DNA of 64,000 nucleotides from Mycolicibacterium frederiksbergense (lineage in GTDB: Bacteria > Actinomycetota > Actinomycetes > Mycobacteriales > Mycobacteriaceae): contig NZ_CP038799.1 in the NCBI RefSeq assembly GCF_012223425.1, positions 2,542,001-2,606,000 on the forward strand. The letters run 5' to 3'. This document shows positions 16,711 to 25,431 of this stretch, in pieces (the stretch's first letter is position 1; each line of letters starts with the position of its first letter). Position numbers and translations under genes: made by a program. The notes beneath the pieces are model-generated. The model saw only the letters and a program-made list of their open reading frames with translations. It did not search any database and had not been told where the DNA came from.

Positions 16711-17622
16711 ATGCGCGCGGCAGTACTGGAAAAGCCCGGAGAGACACCCGTGGTACGGGATTTCGAGGAACCCGATGGCAAGGACGTCGTCGATGTGAGA
16801 TTGGCCGGGTGCAATCCCGTTGATCTGGCCCTGGCATCAGGAGCGATGGGCGACCCCGGTGTGCCCAAGGTCGTGGGCAAGGAGGGTGTCGGCCTGACGG
16901 CCGAGGGCGCGCGCGTGTATTTCGATTCGCCGCCCTCGCCATTCGGGTCATGGGCGCAGCGCGTTCGGGTGGACCCGGCGAAGGTCTATCCGGTTCCCGA
17001 GGGTGTCGATGATGATCTCGCGGTGGCGCTCGGTATAGCCGGCCTGGCCGCCTGGCTTCCGCTCACGCGCCACGCACACAAGGAAGGCAAGTCGGTGCTC
17101 ATATTGGGCGCGACCGGCGTGGTCGGCAACATCGCCGTGCAGGCGGCCAAGCTGCTGTATGCGGCGCGCGTGATCGCCGCGGGACGCGACGCCGACGCGC
17201 TGGAAAAGACGCGCGACCTGGGCGCCGACGCCGTCGTTCAACTCGAAGACGACACTCCGTACGCGTTACGCAACGAGGCCGGCGAAGGGTACGACGTCGT
17301 GATCGACATGGTGTACGGCGACCCGTTCCTGGCCGCCCTCGACGCGACGGCACTCGGCGCAACGCTGATCACAGTCGGCCAGGGGGCGGGTTCCAGCGCC
17401 GACATCCCGTTTCGGAAGTTGATGGGGCGCACCCACATCGGCCACCTCAACGACGCCATGCCGCCAGAGGTCGTGCGGGCGGCGTATGAAGAGCTGACCG
17501 CGCACGCCGCCGAAGGCCGCATCCGGGTTGAGACCACCCGGTACCCCCTCGCCGATGCCGCCGAAGCCTGGCAGGCACAGGCCGACAGTCCGCACTCGAA
17601 GATCGCCGTGGTGCCGGAATGA
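16711..17622 (+). CDS. Zinc-free MDR family NADPH quinone/alcohol oxidoreductase
   Basis: The 303-residue protein is a medium-chain dehydrogenase/reductase without the zinc-binding residues of classical alcohol dehydrogenases. The N-terminal GroES-like part has CNPVDLALASG at about 34-44, and the nucleotide fold has ILGATGVVGNIAVQAAKLL near 131-149. It should use NADPH on a quinone, enone or related carbonyl. It lies 93 bases after the dehalogenase-like gene and its stop overlaps the start of the aldehyde dehydrogenase gene (ATGA), so the last two are translationally coupled. Confidence 0.8.
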   Translation: MRAAVLEKPGETPVVRDFEEPDGKDVVDVRLAGCNPVDLALASGAMGDPGVPKVVGKEGVGLTAEGARVYFDSPPSPFGSWAQRVRVDPAKVYPVPEGVDDDLAVALGIAGLAAWLPLTRHAHKEGKSVLILGATGVVGNIAVQAAKLLYAARVIAAGRDADALEKTRDLGADAVVQLEDDTPYALRNEAGEGYDVVIDMVYGDPFLAALDATALGATLITVGQGAGSSADIPFRKLMGRTHIGHLNDAMPPEVVRAAYEELTAHAAEGRIRVETTRYPLADAAEAWQAQADSPHSKIAVVPE

Positions 17623-19076
17623 CCGCCTATCCCGCGTTCGACACGATGCCCATCGCAGGTTCGTGGCGCGCGGGCTCGTCGGACAGCACGCGTGCCAGCA
17701 CCGATCCTTACAACGGCGAGACGCTGGCGGAGTTGAGGCAGGCCGACACCGCGGACCTAGACGCGGCGTATGCCTCGGCGGTGCGGATCCAGCACGACTG
17801 GGCCGATGCATCGCCCAGCGAACGGGCGGAGGTGCTGCGTGCTGCCGCCGGAGTGATGGTCGAACGCAAGGAGGAAATCACCCGGTGGCTCGTCCGCGAG
17901 ACCGGCGGCACGCTGGCGAAGGCTGAATTGGAATGGGGGCTGGTGCGTTCGGTGATGTGGGAGGCGGCCTCGATGCCGCACCGCGTCGAGGGACGCATTC
18001 TGCCGTCGGATATCGGTGGCAAGGAGAATCGCGTCCATCGTCGGCCGGTCGGGGTGGTGGCTGTCATCTCGCCCTGGAATTTCCCGCTGCAGTTGTCGGC
18101 GCGCTCGGTGGCTCCTGCGCTGGCCGTGGGCAATGCGGTCGTGCTCAAGCCCGCCGGGGACACACCGGTCACCGGCGGACTCCTGCTCGCCCGCATCCTC
18201 GAAGAGGCGGGACTGCCACCGGGGCTGTTGTCCGTGGTGGTCGGCTCGGGTTCGGAGATCGGCGATGCCATCGTGGAGCATCCGGTGCCGCGGGTGGTGT
18301 CGTTCACCGGGTCGACACCGGTGGGTCGGGGCATCACGGAGAAGGCCGGTATCAAGAAACTCGCACTTGAGCTCGGCGGTAACGGGCCACTGGTCGTTCT
18401 CGACGACGCAGACCTCGACCTCGCGGTGCGCGCGGCGGTGTTCGGCTCGTTCTTCCATCAGGGACAGATCTGCATGATCGCCAACCGCGTCATCGTCGAG
18501 GCCGCCGTGCACGACGAATTCCTGAACCGCTTAGTGGACGCCGCGAAGTCGCTGGTGGTAGGTGATCCGTCGCAGTCCGACACGCAGCTCGGGCCGATCA
18601 TCAACGCGTCCCAACTGGAGGGAATTCAGGACAAGCTGCGCCGCGCCCAGCAGGACGGCGCCGAACTGCTGCTCGGCGGAGACCCCTTCGGTCCGATCGG
18701 CTCGTGCCTGCCGCCGCACGTGCTGAGCGGCACCAACGACGTCGCCACCGTCTGCGAAGAGGTCTTCGGTCCGGTGATCACCGTGATCCGGGCCGATGAC
18801 GAAGCCGATGCGCTGGACATCGCCAACGACACCCCCTATGGACTGTCATCGGCAGTCTTCAGCCGCGATGTCGACCGAGCCGTGCGGTTCGCGCGACGCA
18901 TCGACGCCGGGATGACGCATGTGAACGACGCACCGGTCAACGACGACGCCAACACCGCCTTCGGTGGCGAGAAGGACTCGGGCATCGGGCGCTTCGGTGG
19001 ACAGTGGGCGATCGACGAGTTCACCACCGACCACTGGATATCGGTGCAGCACCATTCGCGGGCGTATCCGATCTGA
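17619..19076 (+). CDS. NAD(P)-dependent aldehyde dehydrogenase
   Basis: The 485-residue protein is a full-length aldehyde dehydrogenase that oxidises an aldehyde to the acid. It shows the cofactor motif SPWNFPLQLS near residue 150, FTGSTPVG near 230, the general-base motif LELGGNGP near 251 and the nucleophile Cys285 in QGQICMI. The C-terminal EVFGPVITV is also standard. It overlaps the oxidoreductase gene by four bases and closes the putative operon begun by the dehalogenase-like gene. Benzaldehyde- or vanillin-type substrates are possible from the overall pattern but cannot be told apart by eye. Confidence 0.92.
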   Translation: MTAYPAFDTMPIAGSWRAGSSDSTRASTDPYNGETLAELRQADTADLDAAYASAVRIQHDWADASPSERAEVLRAAAGVMVERKEEITRWLVRETGGTLAKAELEWGLVRSVMWEAASMPHRVEGRILPSDIGGKENRVHRRPVGVVAVISPWNFPLQLSARSVAPALAVGNAVVLKPAGDTPVTGGLLLARILEEAGLPPGLLSVVVGSGSEIGDAIVEHPVPRVVSFTGSTPVGRGITEKAGIKKLALELGGNGPLVVLDDADLDLAVRAAVFGSFFHQGQICMIANRVIVEAAVHDEFLNRLVDAAKSLVVGDPSQSDTQLGPIINASQLEGIQDKLRRAQQDGAELLLGGDPFGPIGSCLPPHVLSGTNDVATVCEEVFGPVITVIRADDEADALDIANDTPYGLSSAVFSRDVDRAVRFARRIDAGMTHVNDAPVNDDANTAFGGEKDSGIGRFGGQWAIDEFTTDHWISVQHHSRAYPI

Positions 19077-19205
19077 TCGGCGGTCGCCAGAGCGACCACT
19101 TCCGGGGCCGGGTGGACATCGCCGGTGCCAGTTCGTACCGTGTCCAGGGACAGTCGACAGCCGGGCCAAGATCGGTCCTTGACGCGAAGGATCGTGACAA
19201 TCCGA

Positions 19206-20291
19206 ATGCCCGCGGTGCGCCAGTCACTTCGGCGAGTGGTGTGCGGTTTCGCGACTACGGTTCTGGTCCTGGGTGCGTCGGTGGGCGGCGCCTACGCCGA
19301 TCCTGCGGCCGATGCGCTGGCCAAACTCAACGAGTTGTCCCAGCAGGCGGTGCAGAGCCGCCAGGCCGTCACCGCTGCCCAACGCGACGTCGACGCCACC
19401 GTGGCCGTTCAGGCCGCGGCCGACGACCGTCATCGCGCCGACGTGCAGGCCCTCGAGGCTGCCAACGCTGCGCTGCAGCCCTATCAGGCCGCCATCAACC
19501 GGGTGGCCGCCATGGAGTACATGAGCGGACGCAGCGGTCAGATGGCGGCGGTGCTGACGGCCGGCTCCCCACAGCAGCTCATCGACCGCCTGTCACTGCA
19601 GCGGACGGTGGCCGCGCAGGCGGCCGACCAGATGAAGATCTTTTTGGCCACTCGTGAGCGCGCGGCCACCGCCGCGCAGGCCTCGGAGCAATCGGCCGCC
19701 GGCGCCCGCGCCGCCGCCGAGAAGGCCGCCGCGGTGCGCGCTGACATGCAATCGAAGTTGAGCGAGATGCTGAAGCAGATCGCCGCCGCGGAGGCGCAGT
19801 ATGCGGCGCTGACACCGCAGCAGCAGGCCGCTGTCGACCTCGCGCCGCCGCCGGCCGCGCCCGCACCACAGGACCCGGCGATCATCGCGATGCCCGGCCC
19901 GCCGTCGCTGGCGGCCGCCGTCATGGACATCCCGGAGGCGGCCCTGCCCGTCGGCGTCGCCAACGAGGCAGGACTGCAGCCCAACGCGATTCTGGCGGCC
20001 CGGGCCGTCAGCGCACAGTTCCCGCAGATCGGCGAGATCGGCGGGGTGCGGCCGGACTCCAAGCCCTGGCACCCGAGCGGCCTGGCGATCGACATCATGA
20101 TCCCGAACTCCGGCAGCCCGGAGGGCATCGCGCTCGGCGATCAGATCATGGCGTTCGCGATGGCCAACGCCGGCAGGTTCGGGGTGCAGGACGTGATCTG
20201 GCGCGGCACCTACTACACGCCGGCCGGCCCGCAGGCGTCCGGCTACGGCCACTTCGACCACGTGCACATCACCGTGACGCCGCGCCGCTGA
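19206..20291 (+). CDS. Exported coiled-coil protein with C-terminal LAS-like metallopeptidase fold
   Basis: From ATG 19206 the protein has 361 residues. It has a signal peptide (LRRVVCGFATTVLVLGA to AYA-DP), then about 200 residues of Ala/Gln-rich heptad-like coiled coil similar to the N-terminal part of mycobacterial Rip proteins. A Pro-rich hinge leads to a C-terminal domain. That domain has WHPSGLAIDIMIP and HFDHVHITV, which supply a His, an Asp and a His in the arrangement of LAS (D-Ala-D-Ala peptidase) zinc sites. A role in cell-wall remodelling is inferred. GTG 19194 is an alternative start. Its stop is one base from that of the convergent DUF1906 gene. Confidence 0.75.
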   Translation: MPAVRQSLRRVVCGFATTVLVLGASVGGAYADPAADALAKLNELSQQAVQSRQAVTAAQRDVDATVAVQAAADDRHRADVQALEAANAALQPYQAAINRVAAMEYMSGRSGQMAAVLTAGSPQQLIDRLSLQRTVAAQAADQMKIFLATRERAATAAQASEQSAAGARAAAEKAAAVRADMQSKLSEMLKQIAAAEAQYAALTPQQQAAVDLAPPPAAPAPQDPAIIAMPGPPSLAAAVMDIPEAALPVGVANEAGLQPNAILAARAVSAQFPQIGEIGGVRPDSKPWHPSGLAIDIMIPNSGSPEGIALGDQIMAFAMANAGRFGVQDVIWRGTYYTPAGPQASGYGHFDHVHITVTPRR

Positions 20292-20292
20292 T

Positions 20293-21093
20293 TCAGGGGT
20301 GCTTGTTCCACTGGCCGCAATCCTGGGCCAGCACATCGTTGACGTCGACGCGGATGCCGCCGACGATCGGCCCGGGATTCGAGGCGGTGTCGATGACCCG
20401 CTGGTAGAGCACGGCGGCGGGATGGATCTGCCCCTTGGACCACGACCGGGTCTGCCAGATCCACGCCTTGCCGGCCGAACTCGACCTGCCGATCACGCCG
20501 TCTTCGATGGCCCATTGGGATGGATTGATGCCGGCGTAGATCCCGGTGCGCATGACCCCGATCACCGAATTGATTCCGCGAAACCATTGCAGTGCAACGC
20601 TGTTCCAGGTGTTGCGGTCGATATCGTCATCGACGCTGAAGAAGATCGGTGCGCTTTTTCCGCCACCCGCCGCAGTGTGGAGCGCCCAGGCGGTCTTGGC
20701 GTCGGCGACGCCGCCGGCATACCCGCGGGTGAAATCCGAAGGTGCGGTCCCGCCCGGCTTTCCGTACTGGTAGTTACTGACGATGATCAACCCGGCGGAG
20801 GTCAGTGACTGGGCGTAGGGCAGCGTGATCGGCTTGGCGCCGAAGGATGAGCCGGGTCGCGAGGTCGACACGTAATTGATCACCCCGGAGTGTCCGGCAG
20901 CCCGGATGTCCTGGGCCGGGATCTGGCGCATCGCGAAGTCGATCAAGGTGGGTGCGGCGGCCGAGGCCGCCGGTGCGTGGGCGACCGACGCGGCCCCGAG
21001 CCCGGCCAGGGCTGCCGATGCAAAGCGCAGCGCGTCACGCCGGGAGACGGGCCGCGATCGACGCGGGCCGATGGTGGACGGCGAGTCCTGCAT
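20293..21093 (-). CDS. Tat-exported DUF1906 protein (Rv2525c-like)
   Basis: The 266-residue protein carries a twin-arginine signal (VSRRDALRFASAALAGLG, about residues 16-33) and a DUF1906 domain, a TIM-barrel related to glycoside hydrolase family 25. It reads like M. tuberculosis Rv2525c, a Tat substrate whose loss alters wall properties and beta-lactam response. Conserved acidic residues are in FFSVDDDIDR near the middle, the place of the GH25-like active site. A catalytic sugar substrate has not been established for the family. It is convergent with the coiled-coil wall protein and divergent from VanW, so three envelope genes cluster here. Confidence 0.88.
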   Translation of the reverse strand: MQDSPSTIGPRRSRPVSRRDALRFASAALAGLGAASVAHAPAASAAAPTLIDFAMRQIPAQDIRAAGHSGVINYVSTSRPGSSFGAKPITLPYAQSLTSAGLIIVSNYQYGKPGGTAPSDFTRGYAGGVADAKTAWALHTAAGGGKSAPIFFSVDDDIDRNTWNSVALQWFRGINSVIGVMRTGIYAGINPSQWAIEDGVIGRSSSAGKAWIWQTRSWSKGQIHPAAVLYQRVIDTASNPGPIVGGIRVDVNDVLAQDCGQWNKHP

Positions 21094-21272
21094 GGCGCGA
21101 TGTTAACAGGGTGACTGCTGTGACAGTCGTGACCTCGCCGGGCACTCCTGCCCCAGACCGGCCGACGCCGGGCGCAGCGGTCGATAGCCTGGAAGGTACC
21201 GAGCACACCGCCGGTCAGAGCAGTGCCGGCTCCGGACATTCCGAGCCTGACGACGTTTGAGGTACGAAAACC

Positions 21273-22991
21273 ATGCAGGCCACCTGGCTGAGCTTCGCTC
21301 AGCGGAAGCTCCCCGGTGCGTTCCAGAGCCGGCGTCGACGGCTCTACCTGGCCGTCGGCTTCCCAGTCGTCGTCCTGGCCGCGCTGTACATCGCCGATCT
21401 GACGTTCACCTCGGGGAAGGTTCCCCGCGGGGTCACCGCAGCCGGGGTGCCGCTCGGCGGGCTCACCCCCGACGCCGCGGACCAGCGCCTGCAGAGCGTG
21501 GTCGCCCCGCGCGCCGCCCAGCCGATCGCGGTCACCATGGCGACCGTGCAAGCAGAGGTGGACCCGCGCCGGATCGGCCTGACCGTGGACTCCCGCGCCA
21601 CTGTCGAGCAGGCAGATACCCAACCGCTGAACCCGGTGACCCGCCTCATGTCGTTCTTCGTGGACACCCCGATCGGGGTGGTCACGGCAGTCGACGAACA
21701 GGCCCTGACCGCAACCCTGGAAGACCTGGGGGCCACCGTCGCCGAAGACCCGGTCGAGGGTTCCGTCGAATTCGTCGACGGCGAACCCGTGTCGTCAGAT
21801 CCGCAGAACGGCCGACGGCTCGATGTCGCCGCCGCCGCCGGCGTGCTCGTGCGGGACTGGGCACTCGATGAGCCCCTCGATCTGCCGATGGTGGCACTCG
21901 CACCGAGCACCACCGATGCCGATGTCGCGACCGCCATGGACGACGTCGCCATACCGGCGGTGTCCGGACCGGTCCGCGTCGACGGTGACAACGACACCCG
22001 TGCGCTGCTGTCCGAAGACGTCATCGCGGCCGCGCTGACCTTCGACACCGAGGACGGGCGGCTGTCCCCGGTCATCGACATCGACCTGCTCGCCGACGCG
22101 CTGCGCCCCCAACTCGCCGCCTCGGAAACCCCCCGCCGCGACGCCGATATCGACTTCGCCGTCACCCCGCCGGTCAAAGTCGCCGAACAGACCGGCCGCC
22201 GGGTCGACTACGACGCCACCCTGGCGGATCTGGTCTCGGTGCTCAGCAGCACCGAGAACCGGGAGATCACCGCGGTCTACGTCGACGAAGAGCCGGCATT
22301 GACCGTTGACGAGCTCGACGAACTGGGGCCCGTCGAGGTCATCGGTGAATTCCAGACGAGTGGTTTCGCCAGTTCCTCCGGCCGGAACATCAGGCGTGCT
22401 GCGCAACAGATCGACGGCATCGTGGTCCGGCCGGGGGAGACGTTCAGCCTCAACGGAGCAACCAATCCGCGCAACGCGGCAGCGGGCTATGTCGAGGCCG
22501 GGATCATCGAAGACGGCAGGCCCGCAACGGGTATCGGGGGCGGGGTCTCCCAGATGGCCACCACCCTGTTCAATGCCGCGTACTTCGCGGGCATGGAAGA
22601 CATCGAACATCACGAGCACAGCTACTACATCAGCCGCTACCCGGCCGGGCGCGAGGCCACCGTGTTCGGCGATGTGCTCGACGTGAAGTTCCGCAACAAC
22701 GGTCCCACCTCGGTGCAGATACAGACCGAGTGGACCTCGAGTTCGATCACCGCCCGGCTGGTCGGCATCAAGCGCTACGAGGTGACATCGGAGCAGAGCC
22801 CGCGCAGCCGGCCGACGAGCCCGCGGACCATCACCATCCCGTCCGGTGAAGCCTGCAGCCCCAGCGGTGGTGCGCCGGGGTTCACCATCACCGACACCCG
22901 GACCCTCCGCGAGATCGCCACTGGCGAAACGCGAACCGAGTCCCACACCGTGATCTACGATCCCATCCCCACGGTGATCTGCGGCGGCTGA
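21273..22991 (+). CDS. VanW family protein with peptidoglycan-binding-like repeats
   Basis: The 572-residue membrane-anchored protein has a short basic N-terminus and one helix at about residues 24-43 (LYLAVGFPVVVLAALYIA). It continues with two YoaR-like putative peptidoglycan-binding domains, the start of each marked by GVTAAGVPLGGL or AIPAVSGPV. The C-terminal VanW domain (about 360-490) contains GETFSLNGATNPRNAAAGY and GIGGGVSQMATTLFNAAYFAG. VanW occurs in some vancomycin-resistance clusters but its activity is unknown, and nothing here suggests resistance. The ATG follows an in-frame stop at 21258. Confidence 0.85.
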   Translation: MQATWLSFAQRKLPGAFQSRRRRLYLAVGFPVVVLAALYIADLTFTSGKVPRGVTAAGVPLGGLTPDAADQRLQSVVAPRAAQPIAVTMATVQAEVDPRRIGLTVDSRATVEQADTQPLNPVTRLMSFFVDTPIGVVTAVDEQALTATLEDLGATVAEDPVEGSVEFVDGEPVSSDPQNGRRLDVAAAAGVLVRDWALDEPLDLPMVALAPSTTDADVATAMDDVAIPAVSGPVRVDGDNDTRALLSEDVIAAALTFDTEDGRLSPVIDIDLLADALRPQLAASETPRRDADIDFAVTPPVKVAEQTGRRVDYDATLADLVSVLSSTENREITAVYVDEEPALTVDELDELGPVEVIGEFQTSGFASSSGRNIRRAAQQIDGIVVRPGETFSLNGATNPRNAAAGYVEAGIIEDGRPATGIGGGVSQMATTLFNAAYFAGMEDIEHHEHSYYISRYPAGREATVFGDVLDVKFRNNGPTSVQIQTEWTSSSITARLVGIKRYEVTSEQSPRSRPTSPRTITIPSGEACSPSGGAPGFTITDTRTLREIATGETRTESHTVIYDPIPTVICGG

Positions 22992-23125
22992 CGCTCGGGC
23001 CGCGGCGCTCACCGGGCCGGATCGCGACAGCCCCGTGGGGCAGTGCGTCCAAACTTATTGACACTGAAGGCTATTCGTCCGGCGATTCGGAGGAAATAGT
23101 CAACTTCCGCACTAGGCTCGACGCC

Positions 23126-23917
23126 ATGCACCGCACACCGCAGCAAGCTGCGCGCTCGCACGACTACCTGCGCCGGCTCGCCCACTCCGGTGTCGGCAAA
23201 GGGTTCAAGTCGGTCGCCACCGCCGAACTCGAGCTCGAACCCGGACATGTCGTCGCCGACCTGGGGTGCGGTCCGGGGACGGATCTGGTCACCTACGCCG
23301 AAGCGGTCGGCCCGACCGGGACAGTCATCGGCATCGACCACGATGACGACCTCGTCCGGCACGCGCGGGCCCATACCGCGCACCTGTCCAATGTGACGGT
23401 CGAGACGGCCGACATTCACGACCTACCGGTGGAAAGCGGATCGGTGGACCGGGTGCACATCGACCGAGTGCTCCAGCACGTGTCCTCGCCCGCCACGGTG
23501 ATCGGCGAAGCTGCCCGGACGTTGCGCACCGGGGGCAAGATCGTGTGCGTCGAACCCGACTGGGCCACCGTCGTCATCGACCACCCTGATACCGCCGCAG
23601 CCGCCGCTTACACCAGGTTCAACGTCGAGCGCACGGTTCCCCACGCCACCGTGGGACGGGCGTTGCCACGGCTGCTGTGCGACGCCGGGCTGACGCTCGA
23701 CGCGATTACACCCGCTACCGCAGTCTTCACCGACGCGACCGAAGCCGATGAGGTCCTCACCATCCGTTCGGTCACCGAACGCGCCGTGGCCGCCGGCTAC
23801 CTCACCAGCGAACAGGGCCGGAGCTGGCTGCAGCACCTTGCGGCGAAACCATTCTTCGCAGCCATCACTCTTTTCGTCGTCACCGGCCACCGGACGCCGC
23901 CGAAACAGCTAGCGTGA
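23126..23917 (+). CDS. Class I SAM-dependent methyltransferase (UbiE-like)
   Basis: The 263-residue cytosolic protein has the glycine-rich SAM loop VADLGCGPGTDLV (about 43-55), the acidic ribose-binding end of strand 2 in VIGIDHDDDL, and the motif II/III region DLPVESGSVDRVHIDRVLQHV. The overall pattern is that of the UbiE/menG methyltransferase group. The substrate is not predictable. It is 50 bases upstream of the permease gene on the same strand, so the two may be co-transcribed. Confidence 0.82.
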   Translation: MHRTPQQAARSHDYLRRLAHSGVGKGFKSVATAELELEPGHVVADLGCGPGTDLVTYAEAVGPTGTVIGIDHDDDLVRHARAHTAHLSNVTVETADIHDLPVESGSVDRVHIDRVLQHVSSPATVIGEAARTLRTGGKIVCVEPDWATVVIDHPDTAAAAAYTRFNVERTVPHATVGRALPRLLCDAGLTLDAITPATAVFTDATEADEVLTIRSVTERAVAAGYLTSEQGRSWLQHLAAKPFFAAITLFVVTGHRTPPKQLA

Positions 23918-23967
23918 GTCCACCCGCACGACCGCAACGAGGACGAGCACCGGAGAGGTGAGTTCCG

Positions 23968-25431
23968 ATGGAGCGAAACGCAATCGACACGACCGAAGAA
24001 GCCTCGTTGTTGAAGGTTCTCGGCAACTGGGATGTGCTGGCCCTCGGATTCGGAGCCATGATCGGCTTCGGCTGGGTGGTGCTGACCGGGGACTGGATCG
24101 GGTCGGCGGGAACGCTCGGTGCCGTGCTGGCGATGATGGCCGGCGGTGTGATCATGGGCGTCGTCGGCCTGACCTACGCCGAGCTCACCGCGGCCATGCC
24201 GAAGGCAGGCGGCGAGCACAACTTCCTGCTCCGCGGCATGGGACCACGGTGGTCATTCATCGGCTCGTGGGGGATCGTCGGCGGCTACGTCACCATCGTG
24301 GCGTTCGAGGCCGTGGCCCTTCCACGAACCGCGCTGTACCTCTTTCCCGACCTCAACCAGGTGAAGTTGTGGGACGTTGCCGGTAGCGAGGTGTATCTCA
24401 CCTGGGCGCTGGTGGGCGCGATTGCTGCGGTGGTGATCACCACCGTCAACATTCTCGGGGTCAAGTTCGCCAGCGTGGCACAGACTTTCGTCGTCGTGCT
24501 ACTGCTGATCATCGGTCTGATGCTGGTGTTCGGGTCCTTCACCGGCGGGTCGATCGAGAACATGCAACCGCTCATCACCGGTGGCACGGCAGGGTTCTTC
24601 GCCGTGCTCGTGGTGGTGCCGTTCCTGTTCGTCGGTTTCGACGTCATCCCGCAGTCGGCCGAGGAAGTCAACGTGCCCGCCCGTCAGATCGGTCGCCTGG
24701 TCGTCATCGCCGTGGTGCTGGCGACGATCTGGTACCTCATCACCATCGTGACAACGTCGTCGGCGATGCCGGCCGGCGAACTGGCCGAGGCCGACATCGC
24801 CACAGCCGATGCATTCGGTGCCATGTTCGGTAACGACGTCATGGCGAAACTGCTGATCGCGGGCGGCATCGCCGGAATCCTGACGTCCTGGAACTCGTTG
24901 CTGCTGGGCGCATCGCGACTGATGTACTCGATGGCGCGCTCGGGCATGCTGCCCGCCTGGTTCGGCAAGCTGCACCCGCGGTTCCGCACGCCGATCAACG
25001 CGCTGCTGTTCATCGGCGGCCTGTCGTTCATCGCCCCGTTTCTGGGCGAGGCGATGCTGGTGTGGCTCGTCGACTCGGGCTCGCCGAGCATCGTCATCGC
25101 CTACCTGCTGGTGTCGGTCGTGTTCCTCGTTCTTCGTCGCCGCGAACCGCAGATGGACCGGCCGCTGCGCGTCGGTGGCAAGGGGAAGGGCGGCCTGCTG
25201 ATCGGCGGCGCCGCCGTGGTGCTCTGTACCGGGCTGCTCAGCCTCTATCTGCCGGGTATGCCGGCATTCCTCGACGTGCAGCCGTGGATTCTGTTCGGCG
25301 CCTGGTGGATTCTCGGCGCGTTCTTCCTGCTGCGTATCCCGACGGGAATCAAGCCGGGCCAGGAGGCCGAGCATCGATTGCTCGAGGCGCTGAAACAACG
25401 GCGGGCGCCGACCGGCGGACCGCCGAGCTGA
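23968..25431 (+). CDS. APC family amino-acid permease
   Basis: The 487-residue membrane protein shows about 12 hydrophobic segments. The first helix has the APC signature FGAMIGFGWVVLTGDW (about 28-43), with the unwound Gly-rich stretch that binds the amine. The GLTYAELTAAMPKAGG motif at about 65-80 is also typical. It should import an amino acid or polyamine with protons. GGAGAGGTG before ATG 23968 supports the start. Its last 83 bases overlap the lycopene cyclase gene on the opposite strand. Confidence 0.88.
   Translation: MERNAIDTTEEASLLKVLGNWDVLALGFGAMIGFGWVVLTGDWIGSAGTLGAVLAMMAGGVIMGVVGLTYAELTAAMPKAGGEHNFLLRGMGPRWSFIGSWGIVGGYVTIVAFEAVALPRTALYLFPDLNQVKLWDVAGSEVYLTWALVGAIAAVVITTVNILGVKFASVAQTFVVVLLLIIGLMLVFGSFTGGSIENMQPLITGGTAGFFAVLVVVPFLFVGFDVIPQSAEEVNVPARQIGRLVVIAVVLATIWYLITIVTTSSAMPAGELAEADIATADAFGAMFGNDVMAKLLIAGGIAGILTSWNSLLLGASRLMYSMARSGMLPAWFGKLHPRFRTPINALLFIGGLSFIAPFLGEAMLVWLVDSGSPSIVIAYLLVSVVFLVLRRREPQMDRPLRVGGKGKGGLLIGGAAVVLCTGLLSLYLPGMPAFLDVQPWILFGAWWILGAFFLLRIPTGIKPGQEAEHRLLEALKQRRAPTGGPPS

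Noticed and set aside
21111..21260. 49-codon ORF starting GTG 21111 upstream of the VanW gene
   Set aside because: No ribosome-binding site is correctly spaced, the sequence is low complexity (Pro, Ser, Gly), and it lies in a divergent promoter region.
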